A stretch of 64,000 nt of DNA from Streptomyces atroolivaceus (GTDB taxonomy: Bacteria; Actinomycetota; Actinomycetes; Streptomycetales; Streptomycetaceae). The DNA lies in the NCBI RefSeq assembly GCF_000717025.1, contig NZ_JNXG01000014.1:129465-193464 (forward strand), in the 5' to 3' direction. A model generated the notes under the pieces. That model searched no databases. It was not told the DNA's origin and worked only from the letters and a program-made list of their open reading frames with translations. This document shows, one piece after another, positions 53,442 through 62,002 of the stretch. Numbering within the stretch: position 1 is the first letter of the stretch; every line of letters begins with the position of its first letter. Made by a program: the position numbers and the translations under genes.

Positions 53442-53912
53442 GGTGATGCCCAATGGTCTTCTTCTGAGCGGTGGGCGAAGCCGTGCTCGATCGATGCACC
53501 TCCGTGGCGAGCACGCGGTTGGCGGTCCAACCGGCCGCCCACCTGACACCCGCGACCGGTGGCACCGCCGGAGGCCGGCACATCAGGGAAGCAGAGGGGG
53601 GCGGGCTCCGGTCCGGCAGATGCGACTTCGCGTGCTCGCCGGCACTGTCCGCCGCCCCTGACACTCAGAGCGCACGGGCCCGATTCACACAGGGGTGCTG
53701 GCTCGGACAGGACGGATCAGCGAGCCGGCGGGCGCGGCCCTCGTGCTGCAACGATGAAGGAGAAACGGTGCGGCGCTCGGCCCCCTACCTTTTCCATAGA
53801 TCGCTCCTGCGAGCGTGGCCGGAAAAGGGCCGGAAACCTACGTGCCTTTTGGGGCAATAGGCCGTTAGGGGTGTCGCGGGCGCACTCGGCGTCCCGACTG
53901 GAAGGAAGCTCG
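53442..53912. other. Gap before the split S74 gene pair
   Basis: No supported gene; overlapping frames lack start signals. The last ~100 bases are relatively AT-rich for this genome and probably contain the promoter of the pair. Confidence 0.45.
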
Positions 53913-54227
53913 ATGTCCACGAAGCGCGTTGCCCGCCGTCTGCTGGTGCTGACAGCCACAGCGGCTGCCGGTACGGGTACGTTGAGCGGTGCGGCCGTCG
54001 CGAGCACGAACATCCTGGCAGCCGGCAACGCCGCTTACGACACCACGATGATCAATAAGGACCGTGAGGTCACGGCGGTCGGCGTGACGACTTACAGCAG
54101 CGGGACGGGCAGCGGTCTGATCCAGCTGCCGGTGAACAGCCCCGAGAACCGCGGCGGTGGGGGCAGCCTGCTCTTTTCGGATCGTGAGCTGAAGACCGAG
54201 GTCACCGCGGTGGTCTGGGTGCGATGA
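53913..54227 (+). CDS. Secreted protein carrying the S74 Ser-Lys dyad motif
   Basis: 104 residues from ATG 53913 (GGAAGGAAG upstream). A signal peptide (KRVARRLLVLTATAAAGTGT, cleavage after AVA at about 30) is followed by a beta-rich segment and the C-terminal GGGGSLLFSDRELKTEVTAV. SDRELK (Ser89-Lys94) matches the first motif of peptidase S74 intramolecular chaperones, in which Ser and Lys five residues later form the self-cleavage dyad. Here the protein ends ten residues after Lys94 and the rest of an S74 domain is encoded by the next, overlapping gene (ATGA). It could be a split domain or a broken gene. Confidence 0.75.
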   Translation: MSTKRVARRLLVLTATAAAGTGTLSGAAVASTNILAAGNAAYDTTMINKDREVTAVGVTTYSSGTGSGLIQLPVNSPENRGGGGSLLFSDRELKTEVTAVVWVR

Positions 54228-54682
54228 GGTACCGGCGGTGGAAAGTACTGTTGGCCAGGATGCTGATGCCGAGACTGGTCAGGATGCGCCTGCGCCAGGA
54301 TGCTTCTGCGGCCGGCCTGGCTTCCGATGCCGTGTCGGGTGCGGTGCGCGGCATAGATCCGGTCAACGGATACCACGTGCTGGAGCAGGTGGTGCAGTTG
54401 CCGGTCAGTACGTGGCGGTACCACTGGGACCCGCCGCACGTACGCCACCTGGGCCCCATGGCGCAGGACTGGTGGAAAGCGTTCAGGGTCGGTGAGAACG
54501 ACCGCACGATCTGCTGCACCGACGCCAACGGAGTGGCCATCGTCGCCATCCAGGCACTGCACCGGGAACTGACCGAACTACGGGGCGAAGTCGCGGCCCT
54601 ACGAGCCGAGAGTTCACGACAAGCACAGTCGCATAGCGCACCTGCGCACACGAAATCCGAGCAAGCCGCAGATCAGGCGTAG
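54224..54682 (+). CDS. S74-type chaperone domain protein lacking the Ser-Lys motif
   Basis: 152 residues; its ATG overlaps the previous stop. Residues 1-45 are very basic and partly hydrophobic (RYRRWKVLLARMLMPRLVRM), with no counterpart in S74 domains. From residue 46 it follows the S74 core: YHVLEQVVQLPVSTWRYHWD, HVRHLGPMAQDWWKAFRVGE, TDANGVAIVAIQALHRELTE, ending in a coiled-coil. S74 domains trimerise tail-fibre-like proteins and then cut themselves off. The dyad residues are on the upstream protein. Function as a two-chain chaperone is inference. Confidence 0.75.
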   Translation: MRYRRWKVLLARMLMPRLVRMRLRQDASAAGLASDAVSGAVRGIDPVNGYHVLEQVVQLPVSTWRYHWDPPHVRHLGPMAQDWWKAFRVGENDRTICCTDANGVAIVAIQALHRELTELRGEVAALRAESSRQAQSHSAPAHTKSEQAADQA

Positions 54683-54972
54683 GGGCGCGCTGTGTGCCAA
54701 CCGGGCTGATCCGTGGTGCCGACTCAGCAGCACAAGTGCCAACTGAACTGGCGCAAGCATCGTGGCGTACGGGCTGCCCCGCGCGGTCTTGCTCACCGGC
54801 AATCGAGTCACTGACCGCTCTGTTCAGCGAGACGGTCGCCCTGGTGGCGCAGATTTCCGCGGGGCAGCAGGGCGCAACTGGACGTGTTCAGGACGGCAGG
54901 CTCATCTGGAACTGATGACCGGCGTGCGCGTCCAAGCCGCAGTAGGACTGCGGAACAGCAGTAGCCGGTGGT

Positions 54973-55167
54973 GTCGATCCGCCCCGCAAGGACTTCCTCG
55001 GCGGCCGCCCTCCGGCCTTCGACAAGGAGGTCCACAAGCGCCGCAACGGCGTGGACCGGTGCTCCGACCGCCTCGAGCAGTGGCGAGGCATCACCACCCG
55101 CGACGATAAGACCGCCCAGTCCTGCACGGCAGCCGTTACCCTCGCATCAGTCCTGATGTGGGCGTGA
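54973..55167 (+). pseudogene. IS5-family transposase C-terminal fragment
   Basis: About 64 codons read RKDFLGGRPPAFDKEVHKRR, then RLEQWRGITTRDDKTAQ and end VTLASVLMWA, the C-terminus of an IS5-type (IS112-like group) transposase. The N-terminal and central parts are absent in the 290 bases upstream. It is a third IS5-type trace in the window, of a different subgroup from that at 499-940. Confidence 0.7.
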
Positions 55168-55182
55168 TTTTTGATGCCCCTC

Positions 55183-55875
55183 TTAACCGACCAGGCGGCG
55201 GCGCCAGTCCAGAGGGGTGACGGTGATGGCCCGGGCGGGGTCACCGTCCCACTCGGCGTGGAGGCCGACTGCTGTGAGGGCAACCACGACCTCGTGGCCG
55301 ATGGCTGCAGTGGTCTCGGACGAGTCGTCGAAACCGCCGTAAAGGAGCATCAGTCCGTGGCCGGCTGCGGCCGAATCCGTGCATTGGGTGTGGAAGTAGA
55401 CGAAGCCGCGGGCGTCGGGCTCGCCTTCATCGCCGATCTCGGACTGACCGCAGCTACGGCAGCAGGTGAAGTTCTCGCGGGAGGTGATACCAGCCTCTTG
55501 GAGGGCGGTGAACGCGCGAGTGAGCCGTTCAGCATCGGTCTCGCCCTGCCATGCGGCTTGCTCCGCGACCCGCTCCAGCCACAACCGGTCAGCCAGTGCT
55601 TCCGCCTGCTCGCGCGAAACGGGCCGGCGATCCTTGGTGACCAGGTACTCCTCGGCGAGATCGGCCAGTTCGGCGCGAGAGGCGTAGCCGCCGACCAGTA
55701 CTTCGCGGACGCGCTTCTCCAACTCCTTGTGCTCGTCCTCGGCGAGGTCGAGCGGCGGCACCTCGCGGGCGGGTCCCATGTCCAGCAGCGACCAGGGCAG
55801 ACCGCCTTGCCAACCGGCTTCCTGGCGGACCCAGCCGGTGATCGCCGCAACGACGTCCTCGGGCCCGTCGACCAT
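55183..55875 (-). CDS. DUF6891-like protein, N-terminus uncertain
   Basis: At least 230 residues. The C-terminal ~110 residues carry the DUF6891 pattern, with a small zinc-ribbon-like CCRSCG motif (SRENFTCCRSCGQSEIGDEG), ARGFVYFHTQCTDSAAAGHG and VALTAVGLHAEWDGDPARAI. Coding-like sequence continues upstream in frame (DGDDYTLEYRDGAADRHFQA just before the first ATG) with no good start until a seven-base G run near 55968, so the N-terminus may have been lost or shifted there. Cytoplasmic; function unknown. Confidence 0.75.
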   Translation of the reverse strand: MVDGPEDVVAAITGWVRQEAGWQGGLPWSLLDMGPAREVPPLDLAEDEHKELEKRVREVLVGGYASRAELADLAEEYLVTKDRRPVSREQAEALADRLWLERVAEQAAWQGETDAERLTRAFTALQEAGITSRENFTCCRSCGQSEIGDEGEPDARGFVYFHTQCTDSAAAGHGLMLLYGGFDDSSETTAAIGHEVVVALTAVGLHAEWDGDPARAITVTPLDWRRRLVG

Positions 55876-56203
55876 CGCCTGAAAGTGCCGGTCAGCGGCA
55901 CCGTCGCGGTACTCCAGCGTGTAGTCATCACCATCTCGAGGGGCGTGGAAGGCACCCGGTCGGTGGTCGGGGGGGCGTGCGGCGTCGGGGTTTCAACAGG
56001 GGCACGGGGTACTCCATCGCGGCTCAGCCGGGCGACCGCCACGCGGCGTCGCGTGCCTCTCCAACTGCATGAAGAGCCAGGACGAGCCGGTGCGAACCTC
56101 ACCGGAACGAAACGGGTGGCGCAGGTGCTTTGGTGCCTGGCTCCGTCGTGCAGTTGTACAGGGATACGCCGTGCAGCACCAGGTTGCCCAAGGGACCAGT
56201 ACG

Positions 56204-56219
56204 GTTCGAAATATCGAAC
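56204..56219. repeat. Short palindrome in an AT-rich upstream region
   Basis: GTTCGA-AATA-TCGAAC is a perfect 6+6 palindrome about 400 bases before the GH62 gene. It lies in an unusually AT-rich stretch (56200-56320) that may contain promoters. Confidence 0.5.
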
Positions 56220-56302
56220 TACGACCGGTCACTCAGACAGAATGGTCGCGGTATTGATGATGGATCGTCAATACTCCCCGCAGAAATTATTTCTGCTCTC
56301 CT

Positions 56303-56534
56303 TCCGAAACTTTCTAGAATCCCGGCGAGCCGGACGACGAACCTCCGACCTCACCGCCGGCGGATGCCTTGAAGCCGAAGCAAGGGCGAGTATGCAGGCC
56401 TTTCCGGCCGACGCGACAGCTTGTCAAACCCGAGGGCTGAAGTGCTGCTTGTGGACAGATCAGTGTCAGGCCTTGACCAGAGGGCCCCACGTTCCTAGCT
56501 TGTGACGTCAAAGAACCGGAAGTCTTTCGAAACC
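56303..56534. promoter_or_regulatory. Xylanase-type repressor boxes upstream of GH62
   Basis: CGAAACTTTCT (starting about 56306) differs at one base from CGAAACTTTCG, a palindrome described in front of Streptomyces xylanase genes, and CTTTCGAAACCTTTCG near 56522 is a related element. Their position before an arabinofuranosidase gene fits control by a xylan-responsive LacI-type repressor. Confidence 0.45.
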
Positions 56535-56616
56535 TTTCGAGATTGTCCTTGCCCCCGGAACGTCCCCTCGCAGTTCGTCGGGGTCACCCCACCCCCGCCC
56601 CAAAGGAGGCTCTCTG

Positions 56617-58080
56617 ATGTGGTTCCGCCGCCCGCCCCCTGTCCATTCAAGACGCTTACTCGCCATCCTTGCGCCGTTGCTGCTCGTGGCCACTTTCCTC
56701 GGTGCCCAGCCCGCCGGTGCGGCGACCGTAGACCCCAACGCCTCGTATGTGCTGGTCAGCCGCAACAGCGGCAAGGCCCTGGATGTCTACAACATGGCGA
56801 CCAACGACGGCGCCCGCATCACCCAGTGGACCAAGAACGATCAGGTCCAGCAGCAGTGGCAGTTCGTCGACTCGGGGGGCGGCTACTACCGCATCAAGTC
56901 CCGCCACTCGGGCAAGGTGCTCGACGTCCACAACTGGTCCACCGCGAACGGCGGTTCCATCGTCCAGTGGGCCGACCTGAACAGCACCAACCAGCAGTGG
57001 CGGCTGGCCGACAGCTCGGACGGCTACGTGAGGTTCATCTCACGCCACAGCAACAAGGCCCTCGAAGTGCAAGGCGCCTCCACCGCCGACAACGCGAACA
57101 TCGTCCAGTACGACGACTGGGGCGGCACCAACCAGCAGTGGCAGCTCGTCAAGGCCGGCGGCGACCCCGGCCCGTGCGATCTTCCATCGACATACCGCTG
57201 GACATCGACGGGCGCGCTGGCGCAGCCCAAGCCTGGGTGGGTCTCGCTCAAGGACTTCACCGTCGTCCCTCACAACGGCAGGCAACTCGTCTACGCGACG
57301 ACGCACGACACGGGGACCACTTGGGGTTCGATGAACTTCGGCCTGTTCACCAATTGGTCGGAGATGGCCTCGACCAGCCAGAACACGATGTCGACCTCCG
57401 CCGTCGCGCCCACGCTCTTCTACTTCGCGCCGAAGAACATCTGGGTGCTCGCCTACCAGTGGGGCGGGACCGCCTTCTCCTACCGGACGTCGAGCGACCC
57501 CACCAACCCGAACGGCTGGTCATCCCAGCAGGTGCTGTTCTCCGGAAGCATCTCCGGCTCCGGGACAGGACCCATCGACCAGACGCTCATCGGTGACGGG
57601 ACGAACATGTACCTGTTCTTCGCCGGTGACAACGGCAAGATCTACCGGTCCAGCATGCCGATCGGAAACTTCCCGGGGAGCTTCGGCACCACCTCGACAG
57701 TGATCATGAGTGACACCACGAACAACCTGTTCGAAGCCCCGCAGGTCTACAAGCTCCAGGGCCAGAACCGCTACCTCATGATCGTCGAGGCGATCGGCTC
57801 GCAGGGCCGCTATTTCCGCTCGTTCACGGCAACCAGTCTGAGCGGCTCATGGACACCCCAGGCCGCGACCGAGAACAATCCTTTCGCCGGCAAGGCCAAC
57901 AGCGGCGCCACCTGGACCAACGACATCAGCCACGGCGAACTGATCCGCTCAAGCCCCGACCAAACCATGACCGTCGATCCCTGCAATCTGCAGCTGCTTT
58001 ATCAAGGGCGCAGCCCCAACTCCAGCGGCGACTACGGCCTCCTGCCCTACCGTCCGGGTCTGCTGACACTGCAGCGCTGA
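56617..58080 (+). CDS. Secreted CBM13-GH62 alpha-L-arabinofuranosidase
   Basis: 487 residues from ATG 56617 with AAAGGAGG upstream. A signal peptide (core [21 protein letters not shown]) is followed by a ricin-type beta-trefoil CBM13 (about 38-180) with three QxW repeats (QQQWQF, NQQWRL, NQQWQL), then a GH62 five-bladed propeller (about 187-487). The catalytic base is Asp213 in WVSLKDFT; the acid Glu is in [14 protein letters not shown]62 enzymes remove arabinose side chains from arabinoxylan outside the cell. Two hairpins follow the gene. Confidence 0.95.
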   Translation: MWFRRPPPVHSRRLLAILAPLLLVATFLGAQPAGAATVDPNASYVLVSRNSGKALDVYNMATNDGARITQWTKNDQVQQQWQFVDSGGGYYRIKSRHSGKVLDVHNWSTANGGSIVQWADLNSTNQQWRLADSSDGYVRFISRHSNKALEVQGASTADNANIVQYDDWGGTNQQWQLVKAGGDPGPCDLPSTYRWTSTGALAQPKPGWVSLKDFTVVPHNGRQLVYATTHDTGTTWGSMNFGLFTNWSEMASTSQNTMSTSAVAPTLFYFAPKNIWVLAYQWGGTAFSYRTSSDPTNPNGWSSQQVLFSGSISGSGTGPIDQTLIGDGTNMYLFFAGDNGKIYRSSMPIGNFPGSFGTTSTVIMSDTTNNLFEAPQVYKLQGQNRYLMIVEAIGSQGRYFRSFTATSLSGSWTPQAATENNPFAGKANSGATWTNDISHGELIRSSPDQTMTVDPCNLQLLYQGRSPNSSGDYGLLPYRPGLLTLQR

Positions 58081-58095
58081 GGGCGTCGCACGGAT

Positions 58096-58148
58096 CCGGC
58101 TCCGGTGTGGAGCCGGCGTGGCGGGCTCGGCGGAAAGCCGAGCCCGCC
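58096..58148 (+). terminator. Tandem hairpins after the GH62 gene
   Basis: CCGGCTCC-GGTGT-GGAGCCGG (58096-58116) is followed by a perfect 12-bp stem GGCGGGCTCGGC with GGAAA loop (58120-58148). The first begins 15 bases past the stop codon. No U-run, as usual in this genus. Confidence 0.8.
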
Positions 58149-58465
58149 CAGGTCACGCGACAACCTCAGTGAAAGTCGACAACTGCAACGACAGGGCTGG
58201 CGGGACGGCCTGACGACCGCCCGATACGACGCCGTCCTGCGGTCACAGGACTTCGCGTGCCCTGTCGGCGACGACGCAGAGTACGTCGGAATTCCTGACG
58301 TGAAGGCACTCCAACTGGCGCATCGCCCACGACCACGCAGGCTGCGGGCCAGGCTCTCCTTGTGGCAAACGCGTGCGGGGCTGCGATGCCGTAAGTGCAA
58401 CATGGAAATCTTTCGGCCTACGAGCATGTCCCTGTGCACTCGCACGACGGTCTGCTGTTCGACAC
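58149..58465. other. Gap without a supported gene
   Basis: Frames here lack start signals; a GTG at 58395 opens a frame (MQHGNLSAYEHVPVHSHDGL) that reads plausibly for 30 residues but then runs antisense to the MerR gene. Possibly a gene scrap. Confidence 0.4.
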
Positions 58466-58879
58466 CTACCTCGCCGCGGCCGCCAGGATGGTGGTCTTAC
58501 CGGCGCCGGTTTCGGGGTGTATCAGGGACTCGCGGTGGGCCCGGGCTGTGACCACCATCCTGTCGAGGGTGTCCCTGGCCCTCAGGAGATCGTCGATCCG
58601 CGCCGTGATCCGCTCGCGTTCACGGGCCATCCGCTCCAGCGTGGCATCGGAGTTGTGCTTGCTCGGGGTTTCGCGGCACGGCATGAGTTCGGCGATGGTG
58701 CTGCTGGAGAGATTGGCCGCGTACAGCCCCTGGATGAAGCGAACGCGGTCCACGTCGTGTTCCGTGTACTGCCGTTGTCCGCTCGGCGTGCGGGTACTGG
58801 TGAGAAGTCCCCGCTGCTCGTAGTAGCGCAATGACCGCACACTCACTCCGGCGCGTGCCGCGAGTTCTCCGATCCGCAT
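58466..58879 (-). CDS. MerR family regulator with a single conserved Cys, paralogue
   Basis: 137 residues from the ATG at 58877-58879. HTH MRIGELAARAGVSVRSLRYY and a short C-terminal region with Cys68 in SSSTIAELMPC, the same place as in the MerR at 17595-17951. It is divergent from an Old Yellow Enzyme gene, with a palindrome of MerR type between them. A redox- or electrophile-sensing role through Cys68 is inferred from the two parallel cases. Confidence 0.92.
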   Translation of the reverse strand: MRIGELAARAGVSVRSLRYYEQRGLLTSTRTPSGQRQYTEHDVDRVRFIQGLYAANLSSSTIAELMPCRETPSKHNSDATLERMARERERITARIDDLLRARDTLDRMVVTARAHRESLIHPETGAGKTTILAAAAR

Positions 58880-58951
58880 GACTGTCTCCCGGTGGTCCAC
58901 AGCGCCAGAGAGCCTGTGGTGTACCCCACACGAATCCGTGGGGTCTCCCAG

Positions 58952-58983
58952 TTGCCTCTGACATTGATGTCAGGTTTTAGCGT
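58952..58983. promoter_or_regulatory. MerR operator/promoter of the Old Yellow Enzyme gene
   Basis: CTGACATTGATGTCAG (58958-58973) is a perfect palindrome placed between TTGCCT (-35, 58952) and a TTTAGC-like -10. It aligns gap-free with the element at 18181-18212, sharing in particular TTGC, GTCAGGT and the terminal CGT. Confidence 0.75.
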
Positions 58984-59033
58984 ACACATGTGCTTCGGCA
59001 GCCGGAGCACATGCGTAAACGAGGAGAACCGGC

Positions 59034-60107
59034 ATGCCGTCCCTGTTCAGTAGTTACCGTCTCGGCGAGCTCACGCTGCCCAACCGGACCGTCATGGCCC
59101 CCATGAGCCGCGTCCGGGCCGCCGCCGGGGGTCTTGCCACCCCTTCGATGGCCACCTACTACGCGCAACGCGCCACGGCCGGACTGATCGTCACGGAGGG
59201 CGTCCAGCCCAGCCGCGTCGGGCAGTCCAATCCGGGCACACCCGGCCTGCACACCGACGAGCAGACGGATTCCTGGCGGCAGGTGACCGACGCGGTCCAC
59301 GCCAACGGCGGACGCATCTTCGCCCAGATCATGCACGGCGGCCGGGTCTCGCACCACGAGACCACGGGCCTTCAGCCGGTCGGCCCATCGGCTGTGTCCG
59401 GCGAGGGCAGCGTATTCACCCCGACCGGCCCGCAGCCGATGCCCGTACCGCGGGCCCTGGAGACCGGCGAGGTTCCCGAGCACGTCCGGTCCTTCGCACG
59501 TGCCGCCCTCGGCGCTGTCGACGCGGGCTTCGACGGGGTCGAGCTGCACGGCGCCAACGGCTACCTGATCTCCCAGTTCCTGTCATCCAACGCCAACCTG
59601 CGCGACGACCGCTACGGCGGCTCGATCACCAACCGGATCCGGTTCGCCGTCGAGGCAGCCGCCGCCACAGTCGAGTCCGTGGGCGCAGCCCGTACCGGCA
59701 TCCGTCTGTCGCCCGGCGGCGGTATCTGGGGTGTGACCGAGGACGACGCGGCCGAGCTGAACACCGCTCTGCTGACGGAGCTTGCCCGCCTCGACCTCGC
59801 CTACGTGCATCTGGAGGCCACCACCGACGAGGACACTCTCCTTCAACTGCGCAAGACCTGGCCGGGCACCCTGATCGTCAGTCCCAGCGTGCCCGGCGGC
59901 CCGAAGCAGACCGGGATGGCGGAGGCCGACCGCTGGCTGGGCCTGGGCGCTGACCTGATCGCTTTCGGCCGCGGATTCCTCGCCAACCCCGACCTGACCG
60001 AACGCCTGCGCTCAGGTCTGCCTCTCGCGCCCGCCGACGAGAACACCTTCTACCAGGGTGGCGACGCCGGGTACATCACCTACCCGTCTTACCAGCACAC
60101 GGCCTGA
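59034..60107 (+). CDS. Old Yellow Enzyme-family alkene reductase
   Basis: 357 residues from ATG 59034 (GAGGAG upstream). FMN-binding TIM barrel of the OYE family: LPNRTVMAPMSRVRA near the N-terminus, QIMHGGRVSHHETTG, the active-site HGANGYLISQFLSSNANLRD segment (family H(A)ANGYL), RYGGSITNR and the phosphate-binding FGRGFLANPDL. It reduces activated C=C bonds of enones and quinones, or nitro compounds, with NAD(P)H. Divergent from and probably activated by the Cys68 MerR. Confidence 0.95.
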   Translation: MPSLFSSYRLGELTLPNRTVMAPMSRVRAAAGGLATPSMATYYAQRATAGLIVTEGVQPSRVGQSNPGTPGLHTDEQTDSWRQVTDAVHANGGRIFAQIMHGGRVSHHETTGLQPVGPSAVSGEGSVFTPTGPQPMPVPRALETGEVPEHVRSFARAALGAVDAGFDGVELHGANGYLISQFLSSNANLRDDRYGGSITNRIRFAVEAAAATVESVGAARTGIRLSPGGGIWGVTEDDAAELNTALLTELARLDLAYVHLEATTDEDTLLQLRKTWPGTLIVSPSVPGGPKQTGMAEADRWLGLGADLIAFGRGFLANPDLTERLRSGLPLAPADENTFYQGGDAGYITYPSYQHTA

Positions 60108-60266
60108 CCGTCTCACCGCGGGTGACGGAAGAGGCGGACGCGGGCGCCCATGTAGGGGGCCCAGCGGCCTGACGGACTTGCGTCAGCTGCACGGCCCCGA
60201 CATCACCGGGCCAGCGCGGCCGGACGCGCCGCGCGCGGGCACCGCGTTGTACACCGCAGCCCTGCC

Positions 60267-60911
60267 TCACTTCCGCCAGAACAGGTGGTGCGTCACGCCG
60301 CTCGGGCTGGGCACGACGTCCTGGTGGAACCGGTCGAGCAGCTCATCGGGGGACTCCCACAGCCGGGCCCCGGAGCCGAGCTCCGTCGGCGCGACCGCCA
60401 CATGCAAGGTGTCGACGAGGTCGGCATCGAGGAACAGCCGGATGATCGTGGCCCCACCGCCGAGCCGGACATCCTGGCCCTGCGCCGCCTCCTTCGCCTG
60501 GGCGAGCACCGCGGCCGGGTCACCGTCGACGAAGTGGAACGTGGTGTCGGAGAGCGTGAACGACGGGCGCTTGTGGTGCGTCATGACGAACACCGGCGTG
60601 TGGAAAGGAGGCTCTTCACCCCACCACCCCTGCCACTCGTAGTCCTGCCAGGGCCCGCGCTGCGGCCCGAACTTGTTGCGGCCCATGATCTCGGCGCCGA
60701 TGTTGCGGGCGTAGTCCCGCGTGAAGTAGTCGTCCAGACCTCGGCCACCGGGTTCGGAGCGGTTGATGGGTGGGTGGTCGGTGGCAAAGGCCCAGGCGAG
60801 CAAGTTCCCCGGATCAGCATGGCCGAACGGCTTCTCGAGGCTCTGGTCCTCACCGGCGCCGAACCCGTCGCTCGAGACGGTGAAGTTCTGGACCCGCAGC
60901 AACTGGCTCAT
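60267..60911 (-). CDS. Dihydrofolate reductase/RibD C-terminal family protein
   Basis: 214 residues from the ATG at 60909-60911. The fold of the RibD C-terminal/DHFR family is seen in LLRVQNFTVSSDGFGAGEDQ, IGAEIMGRNKFGPQRGPWQD, FVMTHHKRPSFTLSDTTFHF, DVRLGGGATIIRLFLDADLV and a final LHVAVAPTELGSGARLW. In Streptomyces this family is common, often next to regulators, and reduces unidentified small molecules with NADPH. It is convergent with the OYE gene and does not seem to be in an operon. Confidence 0.9.
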   Translation of the reverse strand: MSQLLRVQNFTVSSDGFGAGEDQSLEKPFGHADPGNLLAWAFATDHPPINRSEPGGRGLDDYFTRDYARNIGAEIMGRNKFGPQRGPWQDYEWQGWWGEEPPFHTPVFVMTHHKRPSFTLSDTTFHFVDGDPAAVLAQAKEAAQGQDVRLGGGATIIRLFLDADLVDTLHVAVAPTELGSGARLWESPDELLDRFHQDVVPSPSGVTHHLFWRK

Positions 60912-61210
60912 GTCGCTCCTCCTGCTTCGCGCTTTCTGATCACCTGACGAACCGTAGACCGGATGTGCCGGGAAAACTCATCGCCGCATCGTGCGGTTCT
61001 CATGAGCTCCGCGGCTGCGCGCCGGGCGACAACTCCCCCGGGGGTCGCCTCCCAGCGCGACCGCGTACGGCTCACCGGGCGAGCGTCCAGCGGGAGCGGC
61101 GGGTCTTCTCCTGCCCTTGCTCTCGCTGCGGGCGGCAGCGGCCTGACGAACCGGTTCCCTGCCGGCCTCCGGGCGTGCTGCTGCGGGGAGAGAGCTCACA
61201 GCAGCAGAGG

Positions 61211-61277
61211 CGGAGGCATGGACAGCCTTGCTGGTCAATGGCCGCGTTCGACAACCACAAGGCTCCCCATGCCTCCG
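61211..61277. repeat. Long inverted repeat, 20-bp arms
   Basis: CGGAGGCATGGACAGCCTTG (61211-61230) and the complement of 61258-61277 match at 18 of 20 bases, with a 27-base loop. No gene covers it. It could be an IS end pair, a terminator or an RNA gene; the 60912-61448 gap otherwise holds nothing supported. Confidence 0.6.
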
Positions 61278-61448
61278 TAAGCCCTCCAGTCCCAGGGCCT
61301 GGGTGCAGACGTGATCAATATGCGCATTGCGCTGCCGCGGTGAGGCTGGTCGCCGTAGAACGCCGGGTGGCATGGCGACCGTTCACCGATGACCAGCGAA
61401 GCTCATCGAGCCGTACCTGCGATCGGTAAGGGGCAGCCTGGGTGGGGG

Positions 61449-61844
61449 TCACGCGGGCGGGGTGTCGGGGCGAGCGTCGTACACGGCGCGGGCGGCGTCG
61501 ATGTGCGTCAGGTGCGTGATGCTCCACTCCAGGAGGGGTGCGGTGGCTTCGCGGAGGGTCCTGCCCATCGGAGTGAGTTCGTAACTGACGTGCGGTGGCA
61601 TGACATTGCGGACGGTCCGTGTCAGGATCCCATCGCGTTCCAGGCCGCGCAGGGTGACGGTGAGCATGCGCTGGCTGATCCCGTCCACGGCCCGCTTGAG
61701 TTCGGTGAAGCGGCGTGGCCCCTGGCTGAGGTTACGAACGATCAGCAGCGACCACTTGTCGCCGACGATGCCGAGCACTTCACGGGCCTTACACGGGTCC
61801 TCCGGCCGTGTCGGCCGCGATTCGCCGTCCGCTGTGCCGCTCAT
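61449..61844 (-). CDS. HxlR-family transcriptional regulator
   Basis: 131 residues from the ATG at 61842-61844 with GGAGG upstream. The winged-helix of the HxlR family is complete: PCKAREVLGIVGDKWSLLIV, SQGPRRFTELKRAVDGISQR, MLTVTLRGLERDGILTRTV, VSYELTPMGRTLREATAPLL. A Cys near the N-terminus (DPCKA) is conserved in this family and can be a redox or aldehyde sensor. It is divergent from the esterase gene and likely controls it. Confidence 0.94.
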   Translation of the reverse strand: MSGTADGESRPTRPEDPCKAREVLGIVGDKWSLLIVRNLSQGPRRFTELKRAVDGISQRMLTVTLRGLERDGILTRTVRNVMPPHVSYELTPMGRTLREATAPLLEWSITHLTHIDAARAVYDARPDTPPA

Positions 61845-62002
61845 GGTTACCTCCAGAGAACCGGGGCACCTCAATGTGCCTTATTGATCGGGGTGCGGCA
61901 GGTGCAGCACGATGATTTCGGTTCCCGAAGAGTACCGAGGCACAAACAGGAACCGCAGTGTTCCCGCGCCTCCACGCCCCGAAGAGGAAGAAGATTTCCC
62001 AG

